This document shows positions 24,771-34,632 of a DNA stretch of 64,000 nucleotides, piece after piece. The notes under the pieces were generated by a model that ran no database searches, had not been told where the DNA came from, and saw nothing but the letters and a program-made list of their open reading frames with translations. The position numbers and the translations under genes are program-made. This stretch comes from Comamonadaceae bacterium OS-4 (GTDB lineage Bacteria > Pseudomonadota > Gammaproteobacteria > Burkholderiales > Burkholderiaceae_C). Location of the stretch: positions 3,308,501-3,372,500 of the forward strand of contig AP026970.1 in the NCBI GenBank assembly GCA_027924025.1. Reading direction: 5' to 3'. The number at the start of each line of letters is the position of its first letter. Position 1 is the stretch's first letter.

Positions 24771-25801
24771 TGCAATGCTTCGCCTGCGGCCAGCGGCTTG
24801 AGGGTGGTCTCGCCGAAAGCAAAGCTCTCAGGTGGCGTCCAGGTTTCGCGTTGGAGCGTGATGCTGCCGGTGTTGCGGGGCAGGCTGTAAAAGTCTGCGC
24901 CATGGAAGCTGGCAAACCCTTCCAGCTGGTCGAGCGCACCTGCGGCATCAAAGGCCTGCGCATACAGCTCCATGGCGGCGTGTGCGGTGTAGCAGCCAGC
25001 GCAGCCACTGGCGTGCTCCTTGAGGTGCGCAGGATGGGGGGCGCTGTCTGTGCCCAAGAAGAACTTGGGGGAACCACTGGTCGCCGCCTTGACCAGCGCC
25101 TGGCGGTGGGTCTCACGCTTCAAAACCGGCAGGCAGTAGTAGTGCGGACGGATACCGCCGGTAAAGATGGCGTTGCGGTTGTAGAGCAGGTGGTGGGCGG
25201 TGATGGTAGCCGCCGTGAAGCGGTCTACCGCCTGCACGTATTGCGCAGCCTCGAGGGTGGTGATGTGCTCGAACACAATTTTCAGCTCAGGAAAATCGCG
25301 GCGCAGCGGGATCAACTGGGTGTCGATGAACACCGCTTCGCGGTCGAACAGGTCGATATCGCTGCTGGTCACTTCGCCGTGCACCAAGAGCAACAGACCG
25401 GCCTTTTGCATGGCCTCCAGCGTCTTGTAGGTTTTGCGCAAATCGGTCACACCCGCGTCGCTGTTGGTGGTGGCGCCTGCGGGGTAAAGCTTGGCGGCCA
25501 CGACACCGGCGTCTTTGGCGCGGGCGATTTCATCGGCAGGCAGGTTATCGGTGAGGTAGAGCGTCATCAAGGGCTCGAACTGCACACCGGCCGGCACCGC
25601 GGCCTGGATACGCGCCTTGTACGCCAACGCCTGCTCGGCGGTGGTCACCGGCGGCTTGAGGTTGGGCATGATGATCGCGCGGCCGAACTGGGCGGCCGTG
25701 TGCGGAACTACGGTGCTCAGGGCGGCACCGTCGCGCACATGCAAGTGCCAGTCGTCAGGGCGGGTAATGGTGAGGGATTGGGGAGTGGCGGTGGAGGTCA
25801 T
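24755..25801 (-). CDS. pyrC: Dihydroorotase (class II)
   Basis: PyrC closes carbamoyl aspartate to dihydroorotate in pyrimidine synthesis. The 348-residue protein has the metal motif [10 protein letters not shown] (about 16-25), the carbamylated-lysine region [26 protein letters not shown] and the catalytic Asp region [10 protein letters not shown]. The length matches E. coli PyrC (348). The ATG at 25801 is preceded by no strong ribosome site. DUF3025 is translationally overlapped at its 3' end. Confidence 0.96.
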   Translation of the reverse strand: MTSTATPQSLTITRPDDWHLHVRDGAALSTVVPHTAAQFGRAIIMPNLKPPVTTAEQALAYKARIQAAVPAGVQFEPLMTLYLTDNLPADEIARAKDAGVVAAKLYPAGATTNSDAGVTDLRKTYKTLEAMQKAGLLLLVHGEVTSSDIDLFDREAVFIDTQLIPLRRDFPELKIVFEHITTLEAAQYVQAVDRFTAATITAHHLLYNRNAIFTGGIRPHYYCLPVLKRETHRQALVKAATSGSPKFFLGTDSAPHPAHLKEHASGCAGCYTAHAAMELYAQAFDAAGALDQLEGFASFHGADFYSLPRNTGSITLQRETWTPPESFAFGETTLKPLAAGEALQWRLV

Positions 25802-25853
25802 GGCCGCTATTGTCCCAAAACCCGCCGGCCTGTTTCAGGGGCCGCGCTACCGC

Positions 25854-26765
25854 TTAGAACGGCACGAAGTCGCTGGGGTACTTCCAGAAATCGCGCAGCA
25901 AATAGCTCACCGGCAGATTCAGGGCCTTGTCGTTGGGCGGAATCGGCCTCAAAAACCATTTGTCGTAGATCGGCTGTATCTCTTTGCTGACGATCAGCCG
26001 GCGCATTTCTTCATCGACCAGTTTTTTGAACTCCGGATCATTTTTGGACAGCATGATGGCCAAGGGCTCGGTCGTCAAAAACTTGCCCACCACCTTCAGG
26101 GCATCCGGTTTGGGGCGATTGGCGGCCAGGCCGTAAAGCAACACGTCATCCATGACGAAGGCATCAGCATCGCCTTTTTCGACCATCTCGACCGCCTTGG
26201 CATGGTCAGGTGCCTCCAGAATCGTGAGCCCCAGCAGGCGCTCACGGTTGGCTTGTTCAGCGGCTTTGAGCGGCGTCGTGCCTTTGGTAGAGACCAGTTT
26301 CTTACCTTCGAGGTCTTCAATCCGGTCGATCCGTGCGTTGGCGCGCACCAGCAAACGGGCGCCGGTAATGAAGTGCGGAACGGTGAAGGCCACTTTCTCG
26401 CGCCGCTCGGCATTGTTGGTGGTGGACCCGCACTCGAGATCTACCTTGCCCTCCGCCACCATGGCAATCCGGTTTGCAGAGGTGACCTGCACCATGTCGA
26501 CCTGCATGTTTTTGGCGCCGGTTTTCTTGCGCACCGCGTCTGCCAACTTGAGGCACAAATCCACCGCATAGCCGACCGGTTTTTTGTCGGCATCAACATA
26601 CGAAAACGGAATGGAGGATTCACGGTGCCCGATCAGCAGCTTGCCACCGGCACCCACCCGGTCGAGCACGCCTGTGGCATGCGCCGCGCCCCCCCAGGCA
26701 GCGGCCCCCAAGCAAGTCCATAGACCGAAGGCTTTTGCGGCATCCCGTACAGAACGAAAGATCAT
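25854..26765 (-). CDS. Amino acid ABC transporter substrate-binding protein (glutamate/aspartate GltI type)
   Basis: This 303-residue periplasmic binding protein has a signal peptide (about 1-30) and the family-3 fold: GKLLIGHRESSIPFSYVDADKKPVGYAVDLCLKLADAV, QVTSANRIAMVAEGKVDLECGSTTNNAERR and DADAFVMDDVLLYGL. The ECGSTTNN segment is typical of GltI-like glutamate/aspartate receptors. No gltJKL membrane or ATPase genes adjoin it, so its transporter is elsewhere or it is an orphan. A LysR-type gene lies upstream on the same strand. Confidence 0.9.
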   Translation of the reverse strand: MIFRSVRDAAKAFGLWTCLGAAAWGGAAHATGVLDRVGAGGKLLIGHRESSIPFSYVDADKKPVGYAVDLCLKLADAVRKKTGAKNMQVDMVQVTSANRIAMVAEGKVDLECGSTTNNAERREKVAFTVPHFITGARLLVRANARIDRIEDLEGKKLVSTKGTTPLKAAEQANRERLLGLTILEAPDHAKAVEMVEKGDADAFVMDDVLLYGLAANRPKPDALKVVGKFLTTEPLAIMLSKNDPEFKKLVDEEMRRLIVSKEIQPIYDKWFLRPIPPNDKALNLPVSYLLRDFWKYPSDFVPF

Positions 26766-26869
26766 GTCAACTCCAACGACATAAAAATAGAGGCAGGGCT
26801 CACACCTGCCCGGGGTGCCGCTTTCAGCTTGTAGCAGCGATAAGCGGCGATTCTGGGGTCAAGCAACTA

Positions 26870-27847
26870 TCAGGCCGGCATGCTGCCTTGGGCGTGCAGA
26901 TAGTCCCACAGGGCCTGCGCTGAGCCTTTGGGCGCTCGCGTGTGGGCGCGCTGGGCTGCGCTCAGCCCGCGACCGGTCTCCCGCAGGGCCAAACGCTCGC
27001 GGTAGGCGCGCACCTCCATGGTGATTTGCAGACCTTTCATGTGCGCAGGCAAAGCACTGACCAGTTTTTTGGCACGCAGGTCTTTCTTGACCGCACTGTG
27101 CGGCAAAAAGGCGACGCCATGCCCCTCCAGAGCCATGGCCTTGAGGCCCTCAGCCATATCGGTCTCATAGACACGGTCGAAATGGATCGGGGCGTCTGCC
27201 TGCTTCAAGATGAGTTCCACCATCTGGCCCAGATAGGCGCCGGGTGCATAGCCCAGATAGGGCAAAGGCTGGCCCAGTTTGCCGGGCAAGCAGAACATCG
27301 GGTTGCCATCGGCATCCGGCTTAGAGTACGGGGCGACGATCTCCTCCCCCAGGCTGACCATTTCATAGCGGTCTGCATCCAACTGGTAGGGCTGGGAGGG
27401 GTGGTGGTAAGCGATCAGCAAGTCGCAGCTGCCTTCCACCAGGCGCATCACCGCGTCGTGCACATTCAGTGCAATCAACCGGCTCTTCACGGGGCCGAAC
27501 TTCTCGCGCAACTCAGACACCCATGCCGGAAAAAACGTAAACGCCAGCGTATGCGGCACCGCAAATTCCACGACGTCCTGGGCGGCAGTGGTATGCCCGC
27601 GCAGCATGGCACGGGTGCTTTGCAGAGCCTGCAGCACCTCCAGGGACTGGTCGTAGAGCGTTTCACCCGCCGGTGTCAGCCGGGTCGGGTAGCTGCTGCG
27701 GTCCACCAGATCGGTGCCCGCCCAAGCCTCTAGAGACTGGATGCGACGAGAGAACGCGGGTTGGGTGACGTGGCGCAGTTGCGCAGAGCGGCTGAAACTC
27801 CGGGTTTCAGCCAGAGACACGAAGTCTTCGAGCCATTTGGTTTCCAT
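26870..27847 (-). CDS. LysR-family transcriptional regulator (HypT-like)
   Basis: This 325-residue regulator has a winged helix-turn-helix at about 3-62 (WLEDFVSLAETRSFSRSAQLRHVTQPAFSRRIQSLEAWAGTDLVDR). Its start METKWLEDFVSLAETRSFSRSA resembles the hypochlorite-responsive HypT/YjiE group. An effector domain follows (about 90-300). The C-terminus is extended after position 300. The target could be the downstream GltI-type gene, 104 bases away, but this is not shown. Confidence 0.88.
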   Translation of the reverse strand: METKWLEDFVSLAETRSFSRSAQLRHVTQPAFSRRIQSLEAWAGTDLVDRSSYPTRLTPAGETLYDQSLEVLQALQSTRAMLRGHTTAAQDVVEFAVPHTLAFTFFPAWVSELREKFGPVKSRLIALNVHDAVMRLVEGSCDLLIAYHHPSQPYQLDADRYEMVSLGEEIVAPYSKPDADGNPMFCLPGKLGQPLPYLGYAPGAYLGQMVELILKQADAPIHFDRVYETDMAEGLKAMALEGHGVAFLPHSAVKKDLRAKKLVSALPAHMKGLQITMEVRAYRERLALRETGRGLSAAQRAHTRAPKGSAQALWDYLHAQGSMPA

Positions 27848-27919
27848 GGGCGCGCATTATGCGTGAAACGCATGGATTCACCATTGGCCGCCCCAAACCG
27901 GCCCTACAAGTTGCCGGAT

Positions 27920-29068
27920 TTACAGGTCCGCAAGATAGAGCGCAGGCTCGCCTTCGGCGTCACTAGTGAAAAGCACCTGCCGCTCATCCGGCGTAAACGA
28001 CGGATGGGGATGGGTGACCTGGCGGTTACCGAGGTACACGCGCCACGAGCTGTCATGCCGCGCAAGCTTGCGGGTATTACCGGCCTTGAGGTCGAACACA
28101 TACAGATAGGGGTCGTTCTGGACCTTGTGGGACGAGCTGTCCGACACGTCCACTGGGGTGCCGGATCCGTCGCCCACCACCAAGCTGCCATCCGCATTGC
28201 TCATCAAATGGGAGCACGGCGGCATGGTTGTGAGCACCCGGGTTTGCAGGGTGACCGGATCCAGGGAACACATGGCACGCTCGGTGCGCCCTTTGAAGTA
28301 AGACACGAAAACCATCGCCGAGCCGTCCGGCACCCAGAACTCATGGGTGCAACTCTCAGCCGGTTCATGCGCCTTGCCGCAGCGCAGGTGGGTGCCGTCT
28401 TCATGGACAAACCACATGCGCGCATCGATCAGGTCATGGGTACCCTCATGGCAAAAGGCAACGGTGTTGTCATCAAAGGGGCGGTACTGGGGGTGGCCCA
28501 GCCACAGTTTTTCTTCGTGAATTACGGTCCGCGCTCCGGTCGCCAAGTCGATACGGATCAAGCGGCAACGCGGCTTGGAGTGGAACATCTCGCCGAACTT
28601 TTTCCAGTCGGTCAGGGGGAACCAGTCGGTCCCCAGTATTTCGATACCGACCATCTTGGTGCACGCACTGTTGGCGACCCAAGTGCCATAGCCCACCCAG
28701 TCAGAAGGGACGGTGTAGACACACTCCTCTTTCAAGGTGGCGAGCTCCAGGCGGATGAGTTCCCGCTCAGCGCGGACGAAGTACAAAAATCGATCGTCCG
28801 GGCTCAAAAAGCCACCGAAGGTGTTTTCCCCCGGCTGATCGGTCAATTGGGTCGCGACCCGGGTTTGCAAGTCCAGCAGGTGATAGTGCCATTCACTCCC
28901 AGACCGCGCACCAAACACCAGTCGGTTGCCGTCATTGCTAAAACACTTTTGGTAGAAATAAGTGCGATGGCAGGCGGTGTCCAAGGGGCTTAGCCGGGTG
29001 ACACGCGCCCCGGTATCCGGGTCTGTTTTGGCGGTGAATTCAAACTGTCTGGTACTTGCTTTACTCAT
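27920..29068 (-). CDS. ogl: Oligogalacturonide lyase (polysaccharide lyase family 22)
   Basis: Ogl cleaves unsaturated digalacturonate and short oligogalacturonides by beta-elimination in the cytoplasm. The 382-residue protein is a beta-propeller with PL22 segments TYFYQKCFSNDGNRLVFG, EGTHDLIDARMWFV, THEFWVPDGSAMVFVSY and THPHPSFTPDERQVLFTSDAEG. There is no signal peptide. It is the last gene of an operon that also encodes a Tog-like importer, starting 21 bases after the binding-protein stop. This makes oligogalacturonide breakdown the likely job of the whole cluster. Confidence 0.93.
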   Translation of the reverse strand: MSKASTRQFEFTAKTDPDTGARVTRLSPLDTACHRTYFYQKCFSNDGNRLVFGARSGSEWHYHLLDLQTRVATQLTDQPGENTFGGFLSPDDRFLYFVRAERELIRLELATLKEECVYTVPSDWVGYGTWVANSACTKMVGIEILGTDWFPLTDWKKFGEMFHSKPRCRLIRIDLATGARTVIHEEKLWLGHPQYRPFDDNTVAFCHEGTHDLIDARMWFVHEDGTHLRCGKAHEPAESCTHEFWVPDGSAMVFVSYFKGRTERAMCSLDPVTLQTRVLTTMPPCSHLMSNADGSLVVGDGSGTPVDVSDSSSHKVQNDPYLYVFDLKAGNTRKLARHDSSWRVYLGNRQVTHPHPSFTPDERQVLFTSDAEGEPALYLADL

Positions 29069-29089
29069 GGGCGGTCCGGGTTTACTTTC

Positions 29090-30379
29090 TTACTTGATAC
29101 GTTGCAACAAGGCGTTGCCCTCTTCCACCAGGCGCTTGGCGGCTTCTTGCTCCGTGGTCTTGCCGTAGGCCACGGTCTCGAAGACTTCGCGGATGAACTT
29201 GTTGAAACGGGCGTTCTCAAACAAAGGCGAAGGCATATCGATCTTGCCGCTGTCTTTTTGCTTTTTGATCTGCAAGAAGGCCTTGAGCTCAGCACCCTGC
29301 AATGCATCGGTCCGCACAATGGCCCGGAACTGGCTGTCTGCAGATGGCACTCCGCGGGTGATACCGAGGATGGCGATCGCCTCTGGGTCAGTCACCATGA
29401 AGTTCAGGAACTTGGCGGCCATCTCGGGGTTCTTGGTCTTCTTGCCCACCGCAAACATCAGGGACGGGCGACCGAACATGCCGGAGTTTTTGGCATTGGG
29501 CAGGGTCAAGAATTCACCTACATCCAGCTTCTGGTCTTTGTTCAGGGTGCTGGCGCGCAAACCGATGACGCTGTCCCAGGTGTAGTTGCCGGCCCAGTTG
29601 CCGCTCACCCAGTCTTGCTGCTGCTCGGTCGGCTTCTCAGCGCCGCCCAGAGAGGCCCGCACCGGCAGTGGCACCGCCACATTGTTAGCCGCCAGCTTTT
29701 TGTAGGTTTGCACCCACTCGAGGGCAGCAGCCTCAGACATGGCGACCTTGGGCTGCAGTGGATGCACATAGGGCGTGCCGTGCTTTTGCATGATGTAGGT
29801 CTGCGACAGCAAAATCATGTCGTAGAGCTCGCCATCTATCGCGTAGGCCTTGTCGCCAAACTTTTGCTTGAACACCGGTCCGGCAGCAAACAAATCTTCC
29901 CAAGTCGCGGGCATTTTCAGGCCTGCGCGCTCGTAAGCCGCGCGGTTCCACAGCATGACGCGCGCGGTGTACGACACCGGCAAGGCATTGAGCTTTTTGT
30001 TGATGACGCCGGTCTGCAAGTCGGCCTCGGAAAACTGGTTCAAGCCGATCAAGGCCTTGTGCTTGTTGAGGTCCAGGAATCCGTCGCCGGTCTTGGAGAA
30101 GGTCGAAAGCCAAGCCCAGTTGATTTGCATGATGTCCGGCTCGGTGCCGCCGGCGTATTGGGTCGACAAGCGCTCCAGGTAGCCGTTGAAACCCATGTAC
30201 TCGGCCTTGATTTTCACGCCGGGGTTTTTGGCCTCGAAGGCGGCGATGGCTTTCAGTGTGGCGTCGTGCCGGGCACCACCACCCCACCAAGAAAAGCGCA
30301 GGGTCGTCGTCTCTTGGGCGCTTGCCGCCATGGCGAGAGAAAGTGCAGCACCTGCCAGCAAAATAGAACGTCGTTTCAT
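29090..30379 (-). CDS. togB: Oligogalacturonide ABC transporter substrate-binding protein (TogB-like)
   Basis: This 429-residue periplasmic family-1 binding protein has a signal peptide (about 1-21, RRSILLAGAALSLAMAASAQ) and segments LRFSWWGGGARHDATLKAIAAFEAKNPGVKIKAEY and MFGRPSLMFAVGKKTKNPEMAAKFLNFMV. Its placement between the ogl lyase and a TogMNA-type importer supports oligogalacturonide as ligand. The ATG at 30379 has AGGAGA 6 bases upstream. Sequence alone would also fit a generic sugar receptor. Confidence 0.88.
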   Translation of the reverse strand: MKRRSILLAGAALSLAMAASAQETTTLRFSWWGGGARHDATLKAIAAFEAKNPGVKIKAEYMGFNGYLERLSTQYAGGTEPDIMQINWAWLSTFSKTGDGFLDLNKHKALIGLNQFSEADLQTGVINKKLNALPVSYTARVMLWNRAAYERAGLKMPATWEDLFAAGPVFKQKFGDKAYAIDGELYDMILLSQTYIMQKHGTPYVHPLQPKVAMSEAAALEWVQTYKKLAANNVAVPLPVRASLGGAEKPTEQQQDWVSGNWAGNYTWDSVIGLRASTLNKDQKLDVGEFLTLPNAKNSGMFGRPSLMFAVGKKTKNPEMAAKFLNFMVTDPEAIAILGITRGVPSADSQFRAIVRTDALQGAELKAFLQIKKQKDSGKIDMPSPLFENARFNKFIREVFETVAYGKTTEQEAAKRLVEEGNALLQRIK

Positions 30380-30406
30380 GGTTGTCTCCTCATTGATTTT
30401 TTGATG

Positions 30407-31525
30407 TCACAAGAACAAGTTCAGCCCGGTGTCCATGTCAAACGCATGGCACGCATCCATCTGGATACCGAAAGCATGGCGATCCCCCCGGGCTTTGCCC
30501 GCCAAGTCGCGGAGTTGGTCGGCGGGGACACGGGCTGTCAGCGGTATCTCACCCAAAGTGAAGTGCACAAACACCTCGCTGCCCATGTGCTCCATAAAGC
30601 GCAGAGTGCCGTCCACCATGTGCACTGCGGATTCGCTGTGTCCACCCGCAGTGATGTGTTCCGGGCGAATACCGAACTTCACGTGCGTCTGTGACTTCAA
30701 GCGCTCCATATGCTTTTGGGGCGCTGGCAGCGTGACCCCACCGATGGAGAGTTGAGCCCCCTGGTTCGTCACCTCTGCGGGGATGATGTTCATCTCCGGC
30801 GAACCGATGAATCCGGCGACAAACACATTGGCGGGCCGGTCGTAGAGTGCGGTGGGCGTATCGACTTGCTGGATTTCGCCATCCTTGAGCACACAGATGC
30901 GCTCACCCATGGTCATAGCTTCCACCTGGTCATGGGTCACGTACACCACGGTAGAAGGACGCCCTTGCTCTCGCAAGGTGCGATGCAGTTCGGTCAGACG
31001 CACCCGCATGGATGCGCGCAACTTGGCATCGAGGTTGGAGAGCGGCTCGTCAAACAAAAACACCTCCGGGCGCTTGACGATGGCGCGGCCCACCGCCACC
31101 CGCTGGGCCTGTCCGCCCGACAATTGCTTGGGAAAGCGATCCAGCAAATGGTCCATCTCCAGCAGCTTGGCTGCTTCACGCACCCGCGCATCGATCTCGG
31201 CCTTGGGCGTACCTGCGAGTTTCAAGCCGAAGGCCAGGTTGTCATAGACCTTCATGTGCGGGTACAGGGCGTAGTTCTGGAACACCATGGCAATGCCGCG
31301 TTGCTTGGGCGGCAAGCTGTTCACCACCTGGTTGCCGATCAACAGCTCACCGCCACTGATGCTCTCTAGCCCCGCAATCATCCGCAGGATGGTGCTTTTG
31401 GCACAGCCCGAGGGCCCCACAAACACCATGAACTCACCATCGCGGATTTGCAGATCCACGCCGTGCACCGCTTTGAACCCGTTGGGGTATGTCTTCTCGA
31501 TTTTTTTTAATTGCAATTGCGCCAC
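30407..31525 (-). CDS. togA: ABC transporter ATP-binding protein (TogA/UgpC/MalK type)
   Basis: This 372-residue MalK-type ATPase has Walker A GPSGCAKST (Ala where Gly is usual before Lys), Q-loop FQNYALYPHM, signature LSGGQAQRVAVGRA, Walker B VFLFDEPLSNLDA, the H-loop THDQ and a C-terminal TOBE domain. It energises the import of oligogalacturonides. The GTG at 31525 is chosen because it follows the permease stop by 13 bases and has GAGGAG 7 bases upstream; a frame from 31573 would overlap the permease by 35 bases. It is part of the togM-togN-togA-togB-ogl operon. Confidence 0.92.
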   Translation of the reverse strand: MAQLQLKKIEKTYPNGFKAVHGVDLQIRDGEFMVFVGPSGCAKSTILRMIAGLESISGGELLIGNQVVNSLPPKQRGIAMVFQNYALYPHMKVYDNLAFGLKLAGTPKAEIDARVREAAKLLEMDHLLDRFPKQLSGGQAQRVAVGRAIVKRPEVFLFDEPLSNLDAKLRASMRVRLTELHRTLREQGRPSTVVYVTHDQVEAMTMGERICVLKDGEIQQVDTPTALYDRPANVFVAGFIGSPEMNIIPAEVTNQGAQLSIGGVTLPAPQKHMERLKSQTHVKFGIRPEHITAGGHSESAVHMVDGTLRFMEHMGSEVFVHFTLGEIPLTARVPADQLRDLAGKARGDRHAFGIQMDACHAFDMDTGLNLFL

Positions 31526-31538
31526 AAGAGGCTCCTCT

Positions 31539-32438
31539 TTAACCTTTGATACCGCTGCTGGCGGCACCTTCAATGAAATGCCGTTGTGCCAGGAAGAACA
31601 CGACCAGCGATGGAATCAAGGCCACCACCGAGATGGCAATGACGCTGGCCCATTCGACCTCTTCGGTGGCACCGATGCTCATCTTCAGTGCCAAGGACAC
31701 GGGGTAGTTCTCTACGCTGGAGAGATAAATCAACGGACCCATGAAGTCATTCATGCTCCAGATGAACTGAAACACCACGACCGAGATGAGGGCCGGTTTG
31801 AGGATGGGGATCAGGATGTGCCACAGAAGCTGGAGCGCGTTGCAGCCGTCGATCTGGGCGGCCTCTTCCATGTCACGCGGAATCCCTCGCAGGAACTGCA
31901 CCAGCATGAAAACAAAGAAGGTATCGGTCGCGAATGCCGATGGAACAATGAGCGGCAGATAGGTATCGATCCAGCCGAATTCCTTGAACATCAGGTACTG
32001 GGGCAAACGCAGAATGATTAGCGGCAGCATCATGGTGCCCACCATCACACTGAACAGAAATTTCTTGCCCCAGAACTCGAAACGCGCGAACGCATACGCC
32101 ACCAGGACACACGAAATCACCGTCACGATCACCTTGGGAATGATGATCAGGAAGGAGTTCAGGAAGTACGTCGCAAAGGTGTATTCCGTGCTGGTCTTCC
32201 ATCCCTTGGCATAGGCCGAAAAGTCAAATCGGCTGGGCCAGAAGCCGATTTCGGTAAACACTTCGGCATTGGTTTTGAAAGACGCACCTACCAGCCAGAT
32301 CATGGGGTACAGCATGACCAAGCCCATGACCAGCAGCACACCGTAGCGCACGGCGGCACTGATTTTTTCTTTGCGCTGGAGCTCGTTCGCGTAGGCGTCT
32401 GAGCTGGCACGCTCTGCCAGAGTCAGTTCGGCTTGCAT
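31539..32438 (-). CDS. togN: Carbohydrate ABC transporter permease (TogN/MalG type)
   Basis: This 299-residue protein has six membrane helices and the EAA loop EEAAQIDGCNALQLLWHILIPILKPALISV typical of MalG-like permeases. It pairs with the other permease in the importer. Its start overlaps the upstream stop by one base (TAATG), and it is followed by the ATPase. N-terminal residues 1-30 are soluble and charged. Confidence 0.93.
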   Translation of the reverse strand: MQAELTLAERASSDAYANELQRKEKISAAVRYGVLLVMGLVMLYPMIWLVGASFKTNAEVFTEIGFWPSRFDFSAYAKGWKTSTEYTFATYFLNSFLIIIPKVIVTVISCVLVAYAFARFEFWGKKFLFSVMVGTMMLPLIILRLPQYLMFKEFGWIDTYLPLIVPSAFATDTFFVFMLVQFLRGIPRDMEEAAQIDGCNALQLLWHILIPILKPALISVVVFQFIWSMNDFMGPLIYLSSVENYPVSLALKMSIGATEEVEWASVIAISVVALIPSLVVFFLAQRHFIEGAASSGIKG

Positions 32439-33322
32439 TATTTGCGCTCCTTTTCACCGGAGTAGAAGACCCAGTACTTGGATGTGAAGAAAGAGATCGC
32501 ACTGAGACCTGCTACGATCGCAAAGAGCACCCATGACAGCGCACTGCCGTAGCCCAGGTTGAAGTACTTGAAGCTCTGGTCGTAGATGTACAGCGACAGC
32601 ACATAGGTAGAGTGCAAGGGGCCGCCCTCAGTGATCATGTAGGGGCCGTTGAACTCCTGGAAGGCGTGCACCATTTGCATGATCAGGTTGAAGAAGATCA
32701 CCGGGGTGATCAGCGGTACCGTGATCTTGAAAAACTGCTGGGTCTTGCTGGCGCCGTCGATTTCAGCGGCTTCATACAAGGAGGTGGGTACGTTCTGGAG
32801 TGCTGCCAGAAAGATGACCATGGCGGAGCCAAATTGCCAGGTAAACAAGAGCACCACGGTCCAGAGTGAGTAGTGCTCGTCGGCTAGCCACGCGATGGGC
32901 TGCAGGCCCATCTTCATCATCACGATGTTCACCAATCCGTTTTGGGAGAAGATGAATCGCCACATGATGGCGGCGGCGATTGACCCACCCAGGATGGACG
33001 GCAGGTAATACGCGGACCTGAAGAAGTTGATGCCACGCAGCTTGAAATTCAGCACGTGGGCCATGAACAGCGCAAACCCGACCCGCATCGGGACTGCCAC
33101 TGCGGCAAACAGCAAAGTGACCCCCAGTGATTTTTGGAATAGCGGATCTTTCTGGAACAGCTCTTGGTAGTTCTCCAGACCGATGTACTGGGGCGGGCTG
33201 ATGAAGTCGTATTGCGTGAAGCTCAATGCAAAGCTCATCACAAACGGGAAGAGCTTGAAGCCCAGCACCCCGATCACAAAGGGCAGCACAAACAGAAAGC
33301 CTGTTGTTTTGTTTTCGTACAT
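32438..33322 (-). CDS. togM: Carbohydrate ABC transporter permease (TogM/MalF type)
   Basis: This 294-residue protein has six membrane helices and an EAA loop, LYEAAEIDGASKTQQFFKITVPLITPV. The N-terminal FLFVLPFVIGVLGFKLFPF is typical of UgpA/MalF-type partners. It is the first transporter gene after the enolase-superfamily gene. The ATG at 33322 lies 29 bases after that gene's stop. Confidence 0.93.
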   Translation of the reverse strand: MYENKTTGFLFVLPFVIGVLGFKLFPFVMSFALSFTQYDFISPPQYIGLENYQELFQKDPLFQKSLGVTLLFAAVAVPMRVGFALFMAHVLNFKLRGINFFRSAYYLPSILGGSIAAAIMWRFIFSQNGLVNIVMMKMGLQPIAWLADEHYSLWTVVLLFTWQFGSAMVIFLAALQNVPTSLYEAAEIDGASKTQQFFKITVPLITPVIFFNLIMQMVHAFQEFNGPYMITEGGPLHSTYVLSLYIYDQSFKYFNLGYGSALSWVLFAIVAGLSAISFFTSKYWVFYSGEKERK

Positions 33323-33351
33323 ATGTGAGGTCCTTGCTACAGGTTGGAACT

Positions 33352-34506
33352 TTAGTAGCGCGACACGGTGTGGGCTTCGATGTAGTCGAAGTCGATGTCT
33401 TCGCCCAGCCCCGGCTTTTGGGACAGGTGAACGAAGCCTTCGCTGTCCATCGGGTCAACCAAGGCGTTGAGGTAAGCGGGCACTTCGTCGTACTCCAGGA
33501 ACGGGTGCAGCAAGCCGCGTTCGTACCACTTGCAGTTTTTGATGGCCGCGCAGGCTGCCAGATTGGCTGCCCCGTTGCCGTGTACTTCGCAGTCCATTCC
33601 GAAAGCCTCGGCCAGATGGGCGACCTTCAGCGTCGGTGTGATGCCGCCTACGCCAGGTACACCTGCGCGCAAGATGTCGCAGGCACCGTGCTGCACCCAG
33701 GCTGCGCGGCTGTAGTGTTTGCCAGAAAGACTCTCGGGCCCGAGGATGGGAATATCGAGCTGCCCGGCGAGCCAGGCATAGGACTCCATGCTTTGCTCGT
33801 TCATCATTTCTTCGAACCAAGCGAATTGGAGTTTTTCGAGCGCACGGCCGATGCGCAAGGCGTCTACACGGCTGTAGTTGTGATAACCGTCCAGCATCAA
33901 TGCGATATCCGGGCCCACGGCTTCACGGACAGCAGCACAGGCCTTAATGTCCATGTCCACATCCGGAGCGAAGCGCACCGGGGGCATCCAGGTGTGAATC
34001 TTGATGCCTTTGTAGCCGCGCGCGACCAGCTTGAGTGCAAAGTTGGCGTAGTCATCCGGTGTGGCCAGCCCGCCTGGCAACTCGTCGCCGCACATGGTGC
34101 TGCCGTAAGCGGGCACCTTATCGCGGTAGCCACCCAGAAGGCGGTACACCGGAGTTTGCAGTGCGCGTCCTGCCAGATCCCACAGCGCTTGCTCGACGGC
34201 GGCAAGCGCCCGGTCGGTCAATTGGCCGGCGCTGCCGCGTTGGCGGTGCTCGAGGCTCTTCCAGATTTTTTCCCGCTGCATCGGGTGTTGCCCTATTGCC
34301 GCCGGGCGAACAAATGCGTCCAACACGTGAGAGCGCACCACTTCCTGGGGCGCGAATGCGTAACCCTTGTCGCCGGTATCCGCCTCTAGGGTAAGCAGTG
34401 CCATTTTGGCCTGGCTCTCTGCGCCCGGGTGAGAGTGCCCATCGCTGTCCACCGACCGCCGGGTGGGGTAGGTGAATATCTGCCCTGTAATTTTTTCGAT
34501 CTTCAT
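33352..34506 (-). CDS. Enolase-superfamily (mandelate racemase/muconate lactonising) sugar-acid enzyme
   Basis: This 384-residue protein has an N-terminal capping domain and a TIM barrel. Visible catalytic features are KGIKIHTW (KxK-like), the metal ligands LDGYHN (Asp), AWFEEMM (Glu) and LGPESL (Glu), and a His in CEVHGNGA. These fit galactarate or galactonate-type dehydratases or cycloisomerases. In the context of an oligogalacturonide operon the substrate may be a galacturonate-derived acid; the exact reaction is not predictable. It is the first gene of the operon, starting 36 bases downstream of a perfect 17-bp palindrome. Confidence 0.85.
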   Translation of the reverse strand: MKIEKITGQIFTYPTRRSVDSDGHSHPGAESQAKMALLTLEADTGDKGYAFAPQEVVRSHVLDAFVRPAAIGQHPMQREKIWKSLEHRQRGSAGQLTDRALAAVEQALWDLAGRALQTPVYRLLGGYRDKVPAYGSTMCGDELPGGLATPDDYANFALKLVARGYKGIKIHTWMPPVRFAPDVDMDIKACAAVREAVGPDIALMLDGYHNYSRVDALRIGRALEKLQFAWFEEMMNEQSMESYAWLAGQLDIPILGPESLSGKHYSRAAWVQHGACDILRAGVPGVGGITPTLKVAHLAEAFGMDCEVHGNGAANLAACAAIKNCKWYERGLLHPFLEYDEVPAYLNALVDPMDSEGFVHLSQKPGLGEDIDFDYIEAHTVSRY

Positions 34507-34541
34507 GGGATGTCCGCAAATTGATACAGTGACTATAGACC

Positions 34542-34558
34542 AAGACGTCTGACGTCTT
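34542..34558. promoter_or_regulatory. Perfect palindromic operator in the divergent promoter of the oligogalacturonide operon
   Basis: The arms aagacgt and acgtctt flank a central ctg (17 bases). It lies 36 bases upstream of the enolase-family start and 75 bases upstream of the GntR start. It is close to a -10-like TATAGT on the minus strand. The core GACGTCTGAC recurs upstream of the porin gene. It is the likely binding site of the divergent FCD regulator. Confidence 0.7.
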
Positions 34559-34632
34559 AGATGGTACTAACCCTGATGGGTCGTAAATTGGATGGTCGAG
34601 ATCATTCGCACTCTCATTAAAATCTCACTCAT

